Assembly: GCF_016583575.1 (NCBI RefSeq)
Contig: NZ_NRRG01000042.1
Coordinates: 1 to 47,964 of the forward strand
DNA length: 47,964 nucleotides
Direction: 5' to 3'
Origin: Thiocystis violacea
GTDB taxonomy: Bacteria > Pseudomonadota > Gammaproteobacteria > Chromatiales > Chromatiaceae
Positions 8,329 to 20,054 of the stretch are shown in pieces (position 1 is the first letter of the stretch; each line of letters begins with the position of its first letter). The position numbers and the translations under genes are program-made. Under the pieces are notes generated by a model. It worked only from the letters and a program-made list of their open reading frames with translations, had not been told where the DNA came from and ran no database searches.

Positions 8329-8500
8329 GGCGATTTCCGGGAAAGTCCATACCCAACCCAAAGCTCCGGAAATGGACAGGATTTACAGGATTTTTCAAGA
8401 TTGACAGGATTAAAAACAGCGCTTTATCAATCCTGTCAATCCTGCGAAATCCTGTCTATGACGACGCGGATCGCGGGTACAGGGTTTCCCGGAAATCACC
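8329..8500 (+). repeat. 172-bp palindromic CAGGATT element, copy A
   Basis: The element is bounded by imperfect terminal inverted repeats: GGCGATTTCCGGGAAA at the left and the complement of GGTGATTTCCGGGAAA at the right (one mismatch in 16). Inside, an inverted array of about ten-base units carrying CAGGATT (left arm 8374-8413, right arm 8430-8459) surrounds a loop of about 17 bases and would fold into a long hairpin. The reverse complement of 34328-34499 matches nearly throughout, differing mainly in how many units each arm has. It lies between the response-regulator gene and the 3' end of truD. No transposase is encoded. It is probably a MITE-like or REP-like non-autonomous element. Confidence 0.8.
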
Positions 8501-8583
8501 TTATCACCGCGCGCCATTTTTCCAGTCGCATCCTAACCGCCAAGTCAATGGGGAATGCGGTACTGGATCGCAAAATTGATCGA

Positions 8584-9657
8584 TCAGTCGCCAATCGAGA
8601 CGGCATCGCCCAGAGGCCAGGTGATGATTTCCCGCAGCACGGCGGTCGCATAGGCCCCGGACGGCAGGCTGAATTCCAGCCTCAGACCAGTTCCGTCCAG
8701 TTCACCCACCAGGTCATCGACCGGCAAGCGCAGGGCGCGCCGCTCCTGCTCCAGACCCAGGCCGGCGAGCCGCTCCAGCCAGGGCGCGAAGCCCTGGGCG
8801 ATCGAGACCTCAAGCGCGCGCACGCCCGGCCCTGTCGGCGGATCACCCGCCCCCCAGAGCGGACCGGTTGGGTGGAGATCCCGCTGCCCGCAGCGCGCGA
8901 CCAGGGTATCGTCGATCGTATTGGCGACAAAAAATGAGTGACTGCCGGCGAGCTGCAAAGCCTCGCCGGGCTGGGGACGATCCCAATCGTCGCGCCGCAC
9001 CCGCTCGGCCAACAACTCGTTGAAGATCTGCGAGCGAGCGGCCGAGAGCCAGAGACCGCGCTGATGGCGCACGACCCGCCGCGCCGCGCCGGTCAGCAGG
9101 GCATGGGCCTGGCGCAGATTTCCGTCCGCGTGTCCGAAGCGTTGCTCGCCGAAATAGTTGGGCACCCCGCGCGCGCGGATCGCGGCCAGGCGCGTCTCCA
9201 GATCCTCGACGCCGACCGGGCAATCGCGCGCCTGGATGCGAAAGCGATTCCCGGCGAGCGCGCCGCGCTTGAGCTTGCGGCGATGCGGATGCGTCTCCAG
9301 AACCTCGATGCCCTGATCGCCTAGGGGAGTCCAGTCCGGCAGGCCCTCGCGCGGTTTCGGGATGGAGAACCACTGCTCGGTGATGGCGTGACGATCCTTG
9401 AGACCCGCGTAGCCCACCGTGGAGACCGGCACGCCCGCCACCGCCGCCAGGCGGCGCGCGACCCATTCGGTATTGGCGCTGGTCTTGCGAACCCAGAGCA
9501 AGAGGTGATCGCCCTCGCCGTCCGGGTTGAAGCCGAGCCTTTCGGTGACGCGGAAATCCTCCGGCTCGACACGCAGTCGGCCCTCGCCAAGCGGAGCGCC
9601 GTGCGCGCGCGGCAGATCCGGGGACGATGTCCAGCTTGGCAGGGGCGGTTCCGACAT
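8584..9657 (-). CDS. truD: tRNA pseudouridine(13) synthase TruD
   Basis: TruD converts U13 of tRNA-Glu to pseudouridine. The 357-residue length is right for the family. The catalytic aspartate lies in the signature VGYAGLKDRHAITEQW (Asp88), and the TRUD-domain region follows with LKRGALAGNRFRIQ and RGVPNYFGEQRFG. The C-terminus has the typical ALRLPVDDL and LEFSLPSGAYATAVLREI. It is the last gene of the minus-strand eno-ftsB-ispD-ispF-truD run. In many gammaproteobacteria surE-pcm-nlpD-rpoS follow; here the run ends in a repeat element instead. Confidence 0.96.
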   Translation of the reverse strand: MSEPPLPSWTSSPDLPRAHGAPLGEGRLRVEPEDFRVTERLGFNPDGEGDHLLLWVRKTSANTEWVARRLAAVAGVPVSTVGYAGLKDRHAITEQWFSIPKPREGLPDWTPLGDQGIEVLETHPHRRKLKRGALAGNRFRIQARDCPVGVEDLETRLAAIRARGVPNYFGEQRFGHADGNLRQAHALLTGAARRVVRHQRGLWLSAARSQIFNELLAERVRRDDWDRPQPGEALQLAGSHSFFVANTIDDTLVARCGQRDLHPTGPLWGAGDPPTGPGVRALEVSIAQGFAPWLERLAGLGLEQERRALRLPVDDLVGELDGTGLRLEFSLPSGAYATAVLREIITWPLGDAVSIGD

Positions 9658-9695
9658 GGCGGCGGAAGTGACGATCGACGGGGGTGCCAGGGGGT

Positions 9696-10175
9696 TCAGT
9701 TCGTCTCCTCCCGCAACAGCACGGCCGCCGAGGCCGCGATTCCCTCGCCGCGCCCGGTAAAGCCCATCCCCTCCATGGTCGTCGCCTTGACGTTGACACG
9801 CCTCGGGTCGCAGCCCATGTCGGCGGCCAGGATCTCGCGCATGCCGGGAATATGGCTGGCGAGCTTGGGACGCTGGGCGATGAGGGTCATGTCCGCGTTG
9901 TGAACCCGCAGCCCGAGTCCGTGCAGGCTCTCCATCACACGCCGCAGCAAAATACGGCTGTCGATGCCCGCGTAGGCGTCATCCGTATCCGGAAAATGCC
10001 GGCCGATATCCCCCAGACCGGCCGCGCCCAGGAGCGCGTCGCAGAGGGCGTGGATAAGGACATCGCCGTCCGAGTGGGCGAGCATCCCCTCGTCGTGAGG
10101 GATTTCCAGACCGCCGAGCACCAGGCGGCGCCCTGGGGCGAAACGATGGGCATCGAAGCCCTGACCGATCAACAT
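9696..10175 (-). CDS. ispF: 2-C-methyl-D-erythritol 2,4-cyclodiphosphate synthase
   Basis: IspF makes MEcPP from CDP-ME-2-phosphate in the MEP isoprenoid pathway. The protein is 159 residues, the usual length, if translation starts at MLIGQGFDAHRF. Metal-binding residues are visible in GFDAHRF (Asp and His) and in the HSDGDVLIHALCDALLGA region, and the end has the conserved KATTMEGMGFTGRGEGI. The frame is open to 10223, but the extra 16 residues are not part of the family. ispD lies 40 bases upstream and truD 38 bases downstream in the same orientation. Confidence 0.96.
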   Translation of the reverse strand: MLIGQGFDAHRFAPGRRLVLGGLEIPHDEGMLAHSDGDVLIHALCDALLGAAGLGDIGRHFPDTDDAYAGIDSRILLRRVMESLHGLGLRVHNADMTLIAQRPKLASHIPGMREILAADMGCDPRRVNVKATTMEGMGFTGRGEGIAASAAVLLREETN

Positions 10176-10215
10176 GCTTGAGCCTCCAACCCTCGGCGAC
10201 GAGCCAAGGGCTTGA

Positions 10216-10926
10216 TTAACCAATCCGTCCCTGCTGTCGCAGATAGAACTCGGCGAGCGGAAGGTCTTCCGCCCGGGTGATCTTGATGTTGTCCGCGTGC
10301 CCCTCGATCAGACGCGGCTCCAGACCCAGGCGTTCGACCGCCGAAGCCTCGTCGGTGACCAGATCGTTCGCCTCCAACGCCTCGCGCAGGGCGCGCCGCA
10401 AGAGGTCGAGACGGAACATCTGGGGCGTGTAGGCGTGCCAGAGACTCGCCCGATCCAGGGTCGTCTCGACGCGCCCCCCGGCGTTCGCGCGCTTCATGGT
10501 GTCGCGCACCGGAATGCCGAGCAGACCGCCGACCTCGTCCTCCAGCAGGGCGCCGATCAGCCGGTTCAGATCATCCAGTCGCAGACAGGGACGCGCGGCA
10601 TCGTGGACCAGAACCCAATCACGGTCGGCGGCTCGCTCCGTCAGGGCCGAGACGGCATTGAGGACGGAATGGCAGCGCTCCGCGCCACCGGGCGCACGGA
10701 TCACCTTGGGATGGGTCGCATGGGCGGTCGAATCCCAATAACCGTCTTCCGCCCCCAGGGCGACCACGATCCCGCTGAGGCGAGCATGAGCCAGGAAGAG
10801 ATCCAGCGTATGTTCGAGCACCGTGCGACCCGCGAGTTCCAGATACTGTTTGGGGACCGCGCTTCCCATCCGGCGCCCGACCCCGGCGGCCGGCAGGATC
10901 ACCCAGAGCCTGGGTTCCGCCGTCAT
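10216..10926 (-). CDS. ispD: 2-C-methyl-D-erythritol 4-phosphate cytidylyltransferase
   Basis: IspD couples CTP and MEP to give CDP-ME in the MEP pathway. The 236-residue protein carries the nucleotide-binding signature LPAAGVGRRMGSAVPKQY at its N-terminus, the GGAERCHSVLNA motif, and VLVHDAARPC with the metal-binding aspartate. The C-terminal part contains TDEASAVERLG and NIKITRAEDLPLAE. Its ATG overlaps the ftsB stop (ATGA), so it is translationally coupled to ftsB as in E. coli. Confidence 0.96.
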   Translation of the reverse strand: MTAEPRLWVILPAAGVGRRMGSAVPKQYLELAGRTVLEHTLDLFLAHARLSGIVVALGAEDGYWDSTAHATHPKVIRAPGGAERCHSVLNAVSALTERAADRDWVLVHDAARPCLRLDDLNRLIGALLEDEVGGLLGIPVRDTMKRANAGGRVETTLDRASLWHAYTPQMFRLDLLRRALREALEANDLVTDEASAVERLGLEPRLIEGHADNIKITRAEDLPLAEFYLRQQGRIG

Positions 10927-11216
10927 GGCTTGGCCGCCGGCTTGGGTCGTTCGATGACCTGGATGAAGATCTCGCCTGGCTTGATCATGCCGAGTTCGCT
11001 GCGCGCGCGTTCCTCGACCGCTTCCGATCCCCGGCCGAGATCCTCGACCTCGGCCTGAAGCTCCTGGTTACGGGTTTGCATTCGTTTGATCTCGGCCTCC
11101 TGAAAGGCGATCTCCCCCTTTAGGCCATGGAGATCGGCCAGGCTCCCCTCTCCGACCCAAAGCCGGTACTGGAGCGCGACTAGAAGAACGACCAGCACAG
11201 CAATCAGCCAGCGCAT
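10923..11216 (-). CDS. ftsB: Cell division protein FtsB
   Basis: A 97-residue bitopic inner-membrane protein of the divisome, forming the FtsQLB complex. It has a short cytoplasmic start, one transmembrane helix (LIAVLVVLLVALQYRLWVG) and a periplasmic coiled coil (about 25-65, with EIKRMQTRNQELQAEVEDL), then the conserved SELGMIKPGEIFIQVIE end. An AAAGG sequence precedes the ATG. It sits between eno and ispD, the standard gammaproteobacterial position, and overlaps ispD by four bases. Confidence 0.95.
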   Translation of the reverse strand: MRWLIAVLVVLLVALQYRLWVGEGSLADLHGLKGEIAFQEAEIKRMQTRNQELQAEVEDLGRGSEAVEERARSELGMIKPGEIFIQVIERPKPAAKP

Positions 11217-11278
11217 CGTGGGGCCTTTCTTGGCTTAAAGCCCCGGACCACGAGGGACCGAGGCCAAACGGAACGACG

Positions 11279-12950
<1,672 letters not shown>

Positions 12951-13511
12951 TTACAGAAAGTCGCAAATCGTTTCCATATGTATGAACCCAAGAATATTAT
13001 CAAGGCTTACAGACGGGACATAACTACGGATTCTATTTTCACAATCTCTTGAACCCACAATCACATAGAAGCCGATGCCAGTGAGTAAAAAATCACCTGG
13101 CGATCGCCACTCCCGTTCATGAGTAAAATCAACCTCTCCATGCTCAAATCTTACATGCCTCCATTTTTGTTCGGGTGGTATCCATGCCGCCTCATCATCC
13201 GGCAGATATATTACTGGTCTAGCACCACGTGAAAACGCATGCGATTTATGAAGAGCGACTCCATAGCAGGAGTATGGATGTCCTGAGCACCGCGATGACT
13301 CCACAAGCCGATGGACCGATGAAAGAGGCATTTCTGTAAAGCAAACAGCTGACTGCATACCTTTTATGTAACCCTCGTTTCCTGATGCGCGGATTCGCTG
13401 TTCGGAAAGAAGATTCATCAATAGATCGATTGCTAAACGGCCGTTTCGATATCCCGTCAAGTGGATTAGAGCTAGTGAGATATCTGAACGGTTACTTGGG
13501 CCTAATTTCAT
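12951..13511 (-). CDS. AbiGi-like (putative abortive infection) protein
   Basis: A 186-residue protein whose architecture recalls AbiGi-type and DUF2971-like proteins: an N-terminal SDISLALIHLTG, then SAVCFTEMPLS, a YGVALHKSHAFSRG stretch, RPVIYLPDD, and VDFTHEREWRSPGDF. The HEREWR-PGD pattern is typical of this loosely defined group, several members of which sit in phage-defence or toxin modules. The exact family assignment is uncertain. The frame is open to 13643, but its first 44 codons run through a dispersed repeat, so ATG 13511 (MKLGPSNRSD) is preferred. GC content is clearly lower than in the flanking genes, a sign of horizontal acquisition. It lies between eno and kdsA, which are normally adjacent. 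I see no partner nuclease or toxin. Confidence 0.6.
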   Translation of the reverse strand: MKLGPSNRSDISLALIHLTGYRNGRLAIDLLMNLLSEQRIRASGNEGYIKGMQSAVCFTEMPLSSVHRLVESSRCSGHPYSCYGVALHKSHAFSRGARPVIYLPDDEAAWIPPEQKWRHVRFEHGEVDFTHEREWRSPGDFLLTGIGFYVIVGSRDCENRIRSYVPSVSLDNILGFIHMETICDFL

Positions 13512-13555
13512 TATTGTACGTTTCGCCCAAGGGATAAGGTTAAGCAGCCCGCGTA

Positions 13556-13641
13556 GTTGGGTAAAATGGGCACACTGTGCTTTGCCCATCCTACAATTTA
13601 CGCTTCGGCCCTCGTTGGGGTAAGCGATAGCGAACCCCAAC
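13556..13641. repeat. Dispersed-repeat cluster with two hairpins
   Basis: Two inverted repeats lie side by side: ATGGGCA/TGCCCAT around 13566-13589, and a perfect 8-base pair GTTGGGGT (13614-13621) with ACCCCAAC (13634-13641). The motifs (TAGGATGGGCAAAGC and TTGGGGTTCGC on the minus strand) are of a type widely dispersed in gammaproteobacterial genomes. The cluster marks the upstream edge of the AbiGi-like gene and overlaps the spurious 5' extension of its frame. Confidence 0.55.
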
Positions 13642-13681
13642 ATGCCTGCGAACTACACCGTCGCTACGAATTCAGTCGCCG

Positions 13682-13774
13682 TCAATCCGGCCGCTCGAAT
13701 GAGGCTTCGTAGCCTGCCTTTCGCAGCTTCCCGGTGATCGGTTCCATGGCGGAAAACACCATCAGGACGTTCAT
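13682..13774 (-). CDS. Possible 30-residue peptide coupled to the upstream gene
   Basis: The ATG overlaps the TGA of the upstream exported-protein gene as ATGA, the usual geometry of translational coupling. The 30-codon frame encodes a short peptide beginning MNVLMVFSAMEPITGK and ending in FERPD. No signal peptide or transmembrane segment is clear, and I recognise no family. It may be a real small protein, the front part of a decayed gene, or chance. Confidence is low because length alone cannot support it. Confidence 0.25.
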   Translation of the reverse strand: MNVLMVFSAMEPITGKLRKAGYEASFERPD

Positions 13775-14127
13775 TCCTTAGCACTGGAGTCGAAACAACG
13801 AATTCCAGCACGGGATTCGAGACTCGCGCACGAGGTCATGTAGGACAGAGCGTTGTCCTTGCGGATGCTCACGACATGCTCGCCGCCATTCGAGCAAGCG
13901 ACCGCGACCAGGGCATCGCCATTGGAGCCGGTTCCGATCGCCTGCGTCCTGGTCACGGCGTCACAGCGTTGACCATGCTTGCTGATTACATACTCGAATG
14001 CCTGATACGCCAACTGCGAGTAGGTCGGCGCGGCGACCATGGCCAATGCGAAGACCAATAGCCCTCGCGCCAGGAGCCCCTTATCCGATCGGGAAAAACC
14101 ACGCATGGCTGTTCGCACCCGCTCCAT
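13771..14127 (-). CDS. Small exported cysteine-containing protein of unknown function
   Basis: About 118 residues from 14127, or 111 from the alternative ATG at 14106. The hydrophobic segment GLLARGLLVFALAMVAAPTYS looks like a signal peptide, giving a mature protein of about 80 residues. The mature part has four cysteines (RCDAV, ACSNG, SCASL, RCFDS), consistent with two disulfides in the periplasm. An AGGTAG sequence eight bases before ATG 14127 favours the longer form. No family is recognised. It sits in the accessory segment between eno and kdsA. Confidence 0.5.
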   Translation of the reverse strand: MERVRTAMRGFSRSDKGLLARGLLVFALAMVAAPTYSQLAYQAFEYVISKHGQRCDAVTRTQAIGTGSNGDALVAVACSNGGEHVVSIRKDNALSYMTSCASLESRAGIRCFDSSAKE

Positions 14128-14230
14128 AAACCGCTACCTGATTAGCCAACATTGGTGGGAATCGAATGATCGGCGCAGCGACCTACCGCGTTCGGATGTC
14201 CGGAACCGCCTCGGCCGTAGGAGCGAAGCG

Positions 14231-14262
14231 GTGAAGATGGGCACGCGGCACTTTACCCATCC
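14231..14262. repeat. Second copy of the GATGGG/CCCATC dispersed repeat
   Basis: GATGGG (14236-14241) pairs with CCCATC (14256-14261) around a GC-rich loop, resembling the hairpin at 13566-13589. The two copies bracket the small exported-protein gene. They may be remnants of the repeats that brought or flank the accessory segment. Confidence 0.4.
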
Positions 14263-14305
14263 GGTAGTGCCTCGATTCGTAGGATGACAACACACGCGCA
14301 CACCC

Positions 14306-14372
14306 GTGGGAGCGGCTTACAGCCGCGAACAACCTCGCGTCGGCGCTCATCGCGGCTAAAAGCCGCTCCCAC
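14306..14372. repeat. REP-type paired palindrome
   Basis: GTGGGAGCGGCTT (starting 14306) is complemented by AAGCCGCTCCCAC (ending 14372), and each half carries its own small hairpin (GCGGCTTACAGCCGC and GCGGCTAAAAGCCGC). This is the arrangement of a REP doublet (BIME-like) well known from Pseudomonas and other gammaproteobacteria. It lies about 40 bases past the kdsA stop codon and may protect the transcript end. Confidence 0.75.
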
Positions 14373-14410
14373 GAAATCCTATCGATTGGGGCGCTACCGC
14401 CCATCCAACA

Positions 14411-16908
<2,498 letters not shown>

Positions 16909-17098
16909 TCATGACCCGAATGCCCCGACAAGCTACCAAAATCGCCGCGCCGGCTCAATCCGGACGGTCCCTGATAGCGAGCGGGCCGACCCGCTGGAGC
17001 GCTCGCCCCAACGCCTGTCGCCCGGCCTGGAACGCCGGCTCGTACACGGTCTTAAGCACTTGTATTCTGACATGGATCAGGTTACAAAATGACCGGAC

Positions 17099-17112
17099 TT
17101 GACCCAGATCAA
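17099..17112. promoter_or_regulatory. FNR box upstream of fnr
   Basis: TTGACCCAGATCAA differs from the FNR/ANR consensus TTGAT-N4-ATCAA at one position in the left half. It lies in the pyrG-fnr divergent gap, 46 bases before the predicted fnr start codon, a position suited to autoregulation by oxygen-sensing FNR. An effect on pyrG is less likely, since pyrG starts over 200 bases away. Confidence 0.65.
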
Positions 17113-17157
17113 TCACAAGAACGTTACCGAAACGTCGGGGCGTAAGGGGGCGGCGCG

Positions 17158-17919
17158 TTGAGCCAGAGCAGAGTGATCTCGATAGAAACCATCCGCGTGG
17201 CGTGCAAGAACTGCACGCTGTCCGCTCTTTGTCTACCCATGGGGCTGAACTCCGAGGATGTGGAACGGCTCGACGACATCGTCAAACGGGCGCGCCCCTT
17301 GCACCGCGGAGACTTCCTGTTTCGCGAGAGCGATCGCTTCCGCTCGCTGTTCGTGGTCAAGACCGGCTCGGTCAAGACCTTCGCGCCCAGCCCCGAGGGC
17401 GGCGAGCAAGTCCTGGGTTTCCATCTGCCGGGCGAGCTCATCGGCCTGGACGCCATCGACAAGGACATGCATGCCTGCTCGGCCAAGGTGCTGGAAACCT
17501 CCGCGATCTGCGAGCTTCCCTTCGCTCGCCTGGAGGAGCTGACCGCCGCCATCCCCAGCCTGCAACACCAGATGTACCGCCTGCTCAGCAAGGAGATCGG
17601 CCAGGATACGGAGATGCTGCTGCTGCTCGGGAAGAAGAACGCGGAAGAGCGGCTGGCCGCCTTTCTGCTCAGTCTCTCGCAGCGTCTTCACAAACGCGGC
17701 CTCTCGCCCTCGGACTTCTATCTCAGCATGTCGCGCCATGAGATCGGGAATTATCTGGGGCTCGCGGTCGAGACCGTGAGCCGGCTGTTCACGCGCTTCC
17801 AGGACGATGGTCTGATGCGGGTCGACCGCAAGCACATCCAACTGCTCGATCTGCTGGCCCTGGAATCGCTCGTCGGCGGATCGAGCCAGAACCGACGCCA
17901 GCAGCAACAGCAAACCTGA
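17158..17919 (+). CDS. fnr: FNR-type oxygen-sensing transcriptional regulator
   Basis: A 253-residue Crp/Fnr-family regulator. The N-terminal cysteines Cys16, Cys19 and Cys25 (CKNCTLSALC) with Cys107 (MHACSAK) match the four ligands of the oxygen-labile [4Fe-4S] cluster of FNR/ANR. A cNMP-like beta-roll follows (GDFLFRESDRFRSLFVVKTG). The C-terminal helix-turn-helix MSRHEIGNYLGLAVETVSRLF has the E-xxS-R recognition pattern for TTGAT half-sites. It should switch genes for anaerobic respiration or metabolism. The start is TTG at 17158, supported by AAGGGGG seven bases upstream; a GTG at 17173 would also keep all cysteines. The FNR box at 17099-17112 suggests autoregulation. Confidence 0.93.
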   Translation: MSQSRVISIETIRVACKNCTLSALCLPMGLNSEDVERLDDIVKRARPLHRGDFLFRESDRFRSLFVVKTGSVKTFAPSPEGGEQVLGFHLPGELIGLDAIDKDMHACSAKVLETSAICELPFARLEELTAAIPSLQHQMYRLLSKEIGQDTEMLLLLGKKNAEERLAAFLLSLSQRLHKRGLSPSDFYLSMSRHEIGNYLGLAVETVSRLFTRFQDDGLMRVDRKHIQLLDLLALESLVGGSSQNRRQQQQQT

Positions 17920-17949
17920 ATCGCGGTCGCGGGTCGCGCCGCCCGCGGA

Positions 17950-18675
17950 TCACCGACAACCGTCCTTGAGCCAGACACAGCCGTCCGGACTGGACGACTG
18001 AATCGCCAGCAGCCGCGCGGCGTGGGCTTCGCATTCAGGCTCACGCGCCTTCACGACCCGTAGCCGCGGCCGGTTCGGGTCGATCCGACCGCGCGACTGG
18101 GAGCGGTTGGCCTGGCCCGGCTCATCGCCCGCGTCGCCCCCCAGGTGCAAGGCGACCTGCCCCCCCGTCATGGCGAGATAGACGTCCGCCAGGATCTCGG
18201 CGTCGAGCAGCGCCCCATGGCGCTCGCGATGCGAATTGTCGACCGAATAGCGTTTGCAGAGCGCGTCCAGGCCGTTGCGTTGCCCCGGATGCAGCCGGCG
18301 GGCCATCACCAGGGTGTCGGTCACCTCGCAAAGATCGGCGATGCGGGGCGCGTCCGGGCGCCAGCGCCCGAGTTCATGATCCAGAAAGCCAACGTCGAAG
18401 GGGGCGTTATGGATGATCAGCTCGGCGCCTTCCACGTAGCGGACGAAGCGCTCGGCCGCCTCGGCGAAACGCGGCTTGTCCGCGAGGAAGGCGTTACTGA
18501 TCCCGTGCACCTCTTCCGCGCCGGCGTCGATCTCGCGGTCGGGCTGGAGGTACTGATGGAAATTGTTGCCGGTCAAGCGGCGGTCGATCATCTCGACACA
18601 GCCGATCTCGATGATCCGGTGCCCCTCGCGAGGCTCGAGACCCGTGGTCTCGGTATCGAGCACGATCTGACGCAT
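17950..18675 (-). CDS. dnaQ: DNA polymerase III epsilon subunit (3'-5' exonuclease)
   Basis: DnaQ is the proofreading exonuclease of the replicative polymerase core. The 241-residue protein has the DEDDh catalytic set: Asp7 and Glu9 in LDTETTG, an Asp in NAPFDVGFLDHEL, and the His and Asp of HGALLDAEILADVY. The C-terminal ~55 residues are a linker rich in Arg, Asp and Gly that would carry the polymerase-alpha contact. Its ATG shares one base with the rnhA stop codon (TGATG). It ends 30 bases from the convergent fnr gene. Confidence 0.95.
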   Translation of the reverse strand: MRQIVLDTETTGLEPREGHRIIEIGCVEMIDRRLTGNNFHQYLQPDREIDAGAEEVHGISNAFLADKPRFAEAAERFVRYVEGAELIIHNAPFDVGFLDHELGRWRPDAPRIADLCEVTDTLVMARRLHPGQRNGLDALCKRYSVDNSHRERHGALLDAEILADVYLAMTGGQVALHLGGDAGDEPGQANRSQSRGRIDPNRPRLRVVKAREPECEAHAARLLAIQSSSPDGCVWLKDGCR

Positions 18676-19118
18676 CAGCGTCCCCCCAGGCTTGGAACAC
18701 CCTGGTTGGCGAGCCGGTCGGCCCGCTCGTTCTCGGCATGCCCGGCATGCCCCTTGACCCAGCGCCAGCTCACCTCATGCTGACCGAGCGCGAGATCCAG
18801 CCGCTCCCAGAGGTCGCGGTTCTTGACCGGCTTGCGGTCGGCGGTCAGCCAGCCGTTGCGCTTCCAGCGCGGCATCCATTCCCCGACCCCGCGCTTGACG
18901 TACTGCGAGTCGGTGGTGACCCGGATCCGGCTCGCTTGCTTGAGTGACTCAAACGCCGCGATCACCGCCATCAACTCCATGCGGTTGTTGGTCGTCGCGC
19001 GCTCGCCACCGTGGAGTTCCTGCTCGACCTCGCCCCAGCGCAGCAGCACCCCCCAGCCGCCGGGACCAGGATTGCCCTTGCAGGCACCATCGGTAAAGGC
19101 TTCGACGCAATCAGGCAT
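18675..19118 (-). CDS. rnhA: Ribonuclease HI
   Basis: RNase HI degrades the RNA strand of RNA-DNA hybrids. The 147-residue protein has the DEDD active site: Asp in [17 protein letters not shown], Glu in [10 protein letters not shown], Asp in [12 protein letters not shown] and Asp in [15 protein letters not shown], plus the basic WKRNGW handle region. The rnhA-dnaQ order is as in E. coli, though there the two are divergent; here they are in tandem and overlap. It also overlaps the upstream methyltransferase gene by eight bases. Confidence 0.96.
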   Translation of the reverse strand: MPDCVEAFTDGACKGNPGPGGWGVLLRWGEVEQELHGGERATTNNRMELMAVIAAFESLKQASRIRVTTDSQYVKRGVGEWMPRWKRNGWLTADRKPVKNRDLWERLDLALGQHEVSWRWVKGHAGHAENERADRLANQGVPSLGGR

Positions 19119-19875
19119 GGCCCGTTCCTCGGGTTGTCGGACGCACGGCGCGACCCGGTAGCAGGGCGCGCCGACTGGTCCGGTAAGGTCTGAGTGGAGT
19201 CAGGGTCGCCACCCGCTTGACCGCGCGAATCACGTAGATACCTCCCAGCATGGGCCAGAACCTTCGGCCGAGGGCATCGAGCGAGACACAACGCGGCCTC
19301 AGTGGCGAACCCCAGGGTGGGCAGAAGAGGGCATATTCGCGCGCCTCGATATCGAATCCCAGATCGGACAACCAGTGCTCGACCTGGGATGCGAGCCGAA
19401 ACCGCGCGCGCCAGGGCAGGCGACGCCTGGCGGGCCACCAGAGACGCGCGAGCCCCCAGAGGCTCAGGGCGTTGAAACCGACGATCACCAGGCGCCCCTC
19501 GGGAATCAGTACCCGCTCGGCCTCGCCCAGCACGGCCCTGGGGTGATCCGAGTCGTCCAGGGTATGCGGCAGCAGAAGCGCGTCGATGCTGTCCGAGGCC
19601 AGCGGCAGCGCGGTCGGCAGACCCACGATGCCGGATTGCCCGCGTCCATCGAACGGCTCGCCGGGCAACAGGATCCGGTGCCGGATCCGGCTCGACGCCA
19701 GGGCCTCGCGAAAGCCATCGCTCGCGCCCACCTGGACCAGGTAATACCCGAAGGTATTGGCCAGGAGCCGCTGGACGCAGGCGCACTCGATCCGCGCCAC
19801 GGCGGCGCCGAGCGGTGTGCGATACCAGTCCTGGAAGGGGGCGGGCTTGGGTGCCTGGGTTGGATCGACGGTCAT
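19111..19875 (-). CDS. SAM-dependent methyltransferase (YafS-like)
   Basis: A 254-residue class I methyltransferase-like protein with a methyltransferase-11-type core: a divergent SAM-binding strand (LVQVGASDG), [24 protein letters not shown] and a [19 protein letters not shown] strand. E. coli yafS occupies the same position next to rnhA and dnaQ. Substrate is unknown. AGAGG precedes the ATG by seven bases. mltD diverges from it; in E. coli gloB lies between these genes, and here gloB is absent. Confidence 0.8.
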   Translation of the reverse strand: MTVDPTQAPKPAPFQDWYRTPLGAAVARIECACVQRLLANTFGYYLVQVGASDGFREALASSRIRHRILLPGEPFDGRGQSGIVGLPTALPLASDSIDALLLPHTLDDSDHPRAVLGEAERVLIPEGRLVIVGFNALSLWGLARLWWPARRRLPWRARFRLASQVEHWLSDLGFDIEAREYALFCPPWGSPLRPRCVSLDALGRRFWPMLGGIYVIRAVKRVATLTPLRPYRTSRRALLPGRAVRPTTRGTGHA

Positions 19876-19979
19876 TCGAATGCCTCTGCTGGACGCACAT
19901 GGTAACCGTGATCGGCCCGGCTGTCGCAGCGGCGGATCCGGAACTAGGATCCGGTTAAACCTGGAATTCGTTCCGTCCT

Positions 19980-20009
19980 TTGCGTATCATACGCCGACAA
20001 TATTAATAA
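19980..20009 (+). promoter_or_regulatory. Candidate sigma-70 promoter of mltD
   Basis: TTGCGT (19980-19985) and an AT-rich TATTAATAA block (20001-20009) lie about 50 bases ahead of the mltD start in an otherwise GC-rich gap. Spacing is 15 to 18 bases depending on which hexamer is taken as the -10, so this is a suggestion only. Confidence 0.3.
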
Positions 20010-20054
20010 TGTTTCGCTCATACAGAGAGTTACGTTAATTTCCTCGGGGTGCCC

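Noticed and set aside
13512-13643. N-terminal extension of the AbiGi-like protein
   Set aside because: The codons run through dispersed repeat sequence, so the later ATG is more likely.
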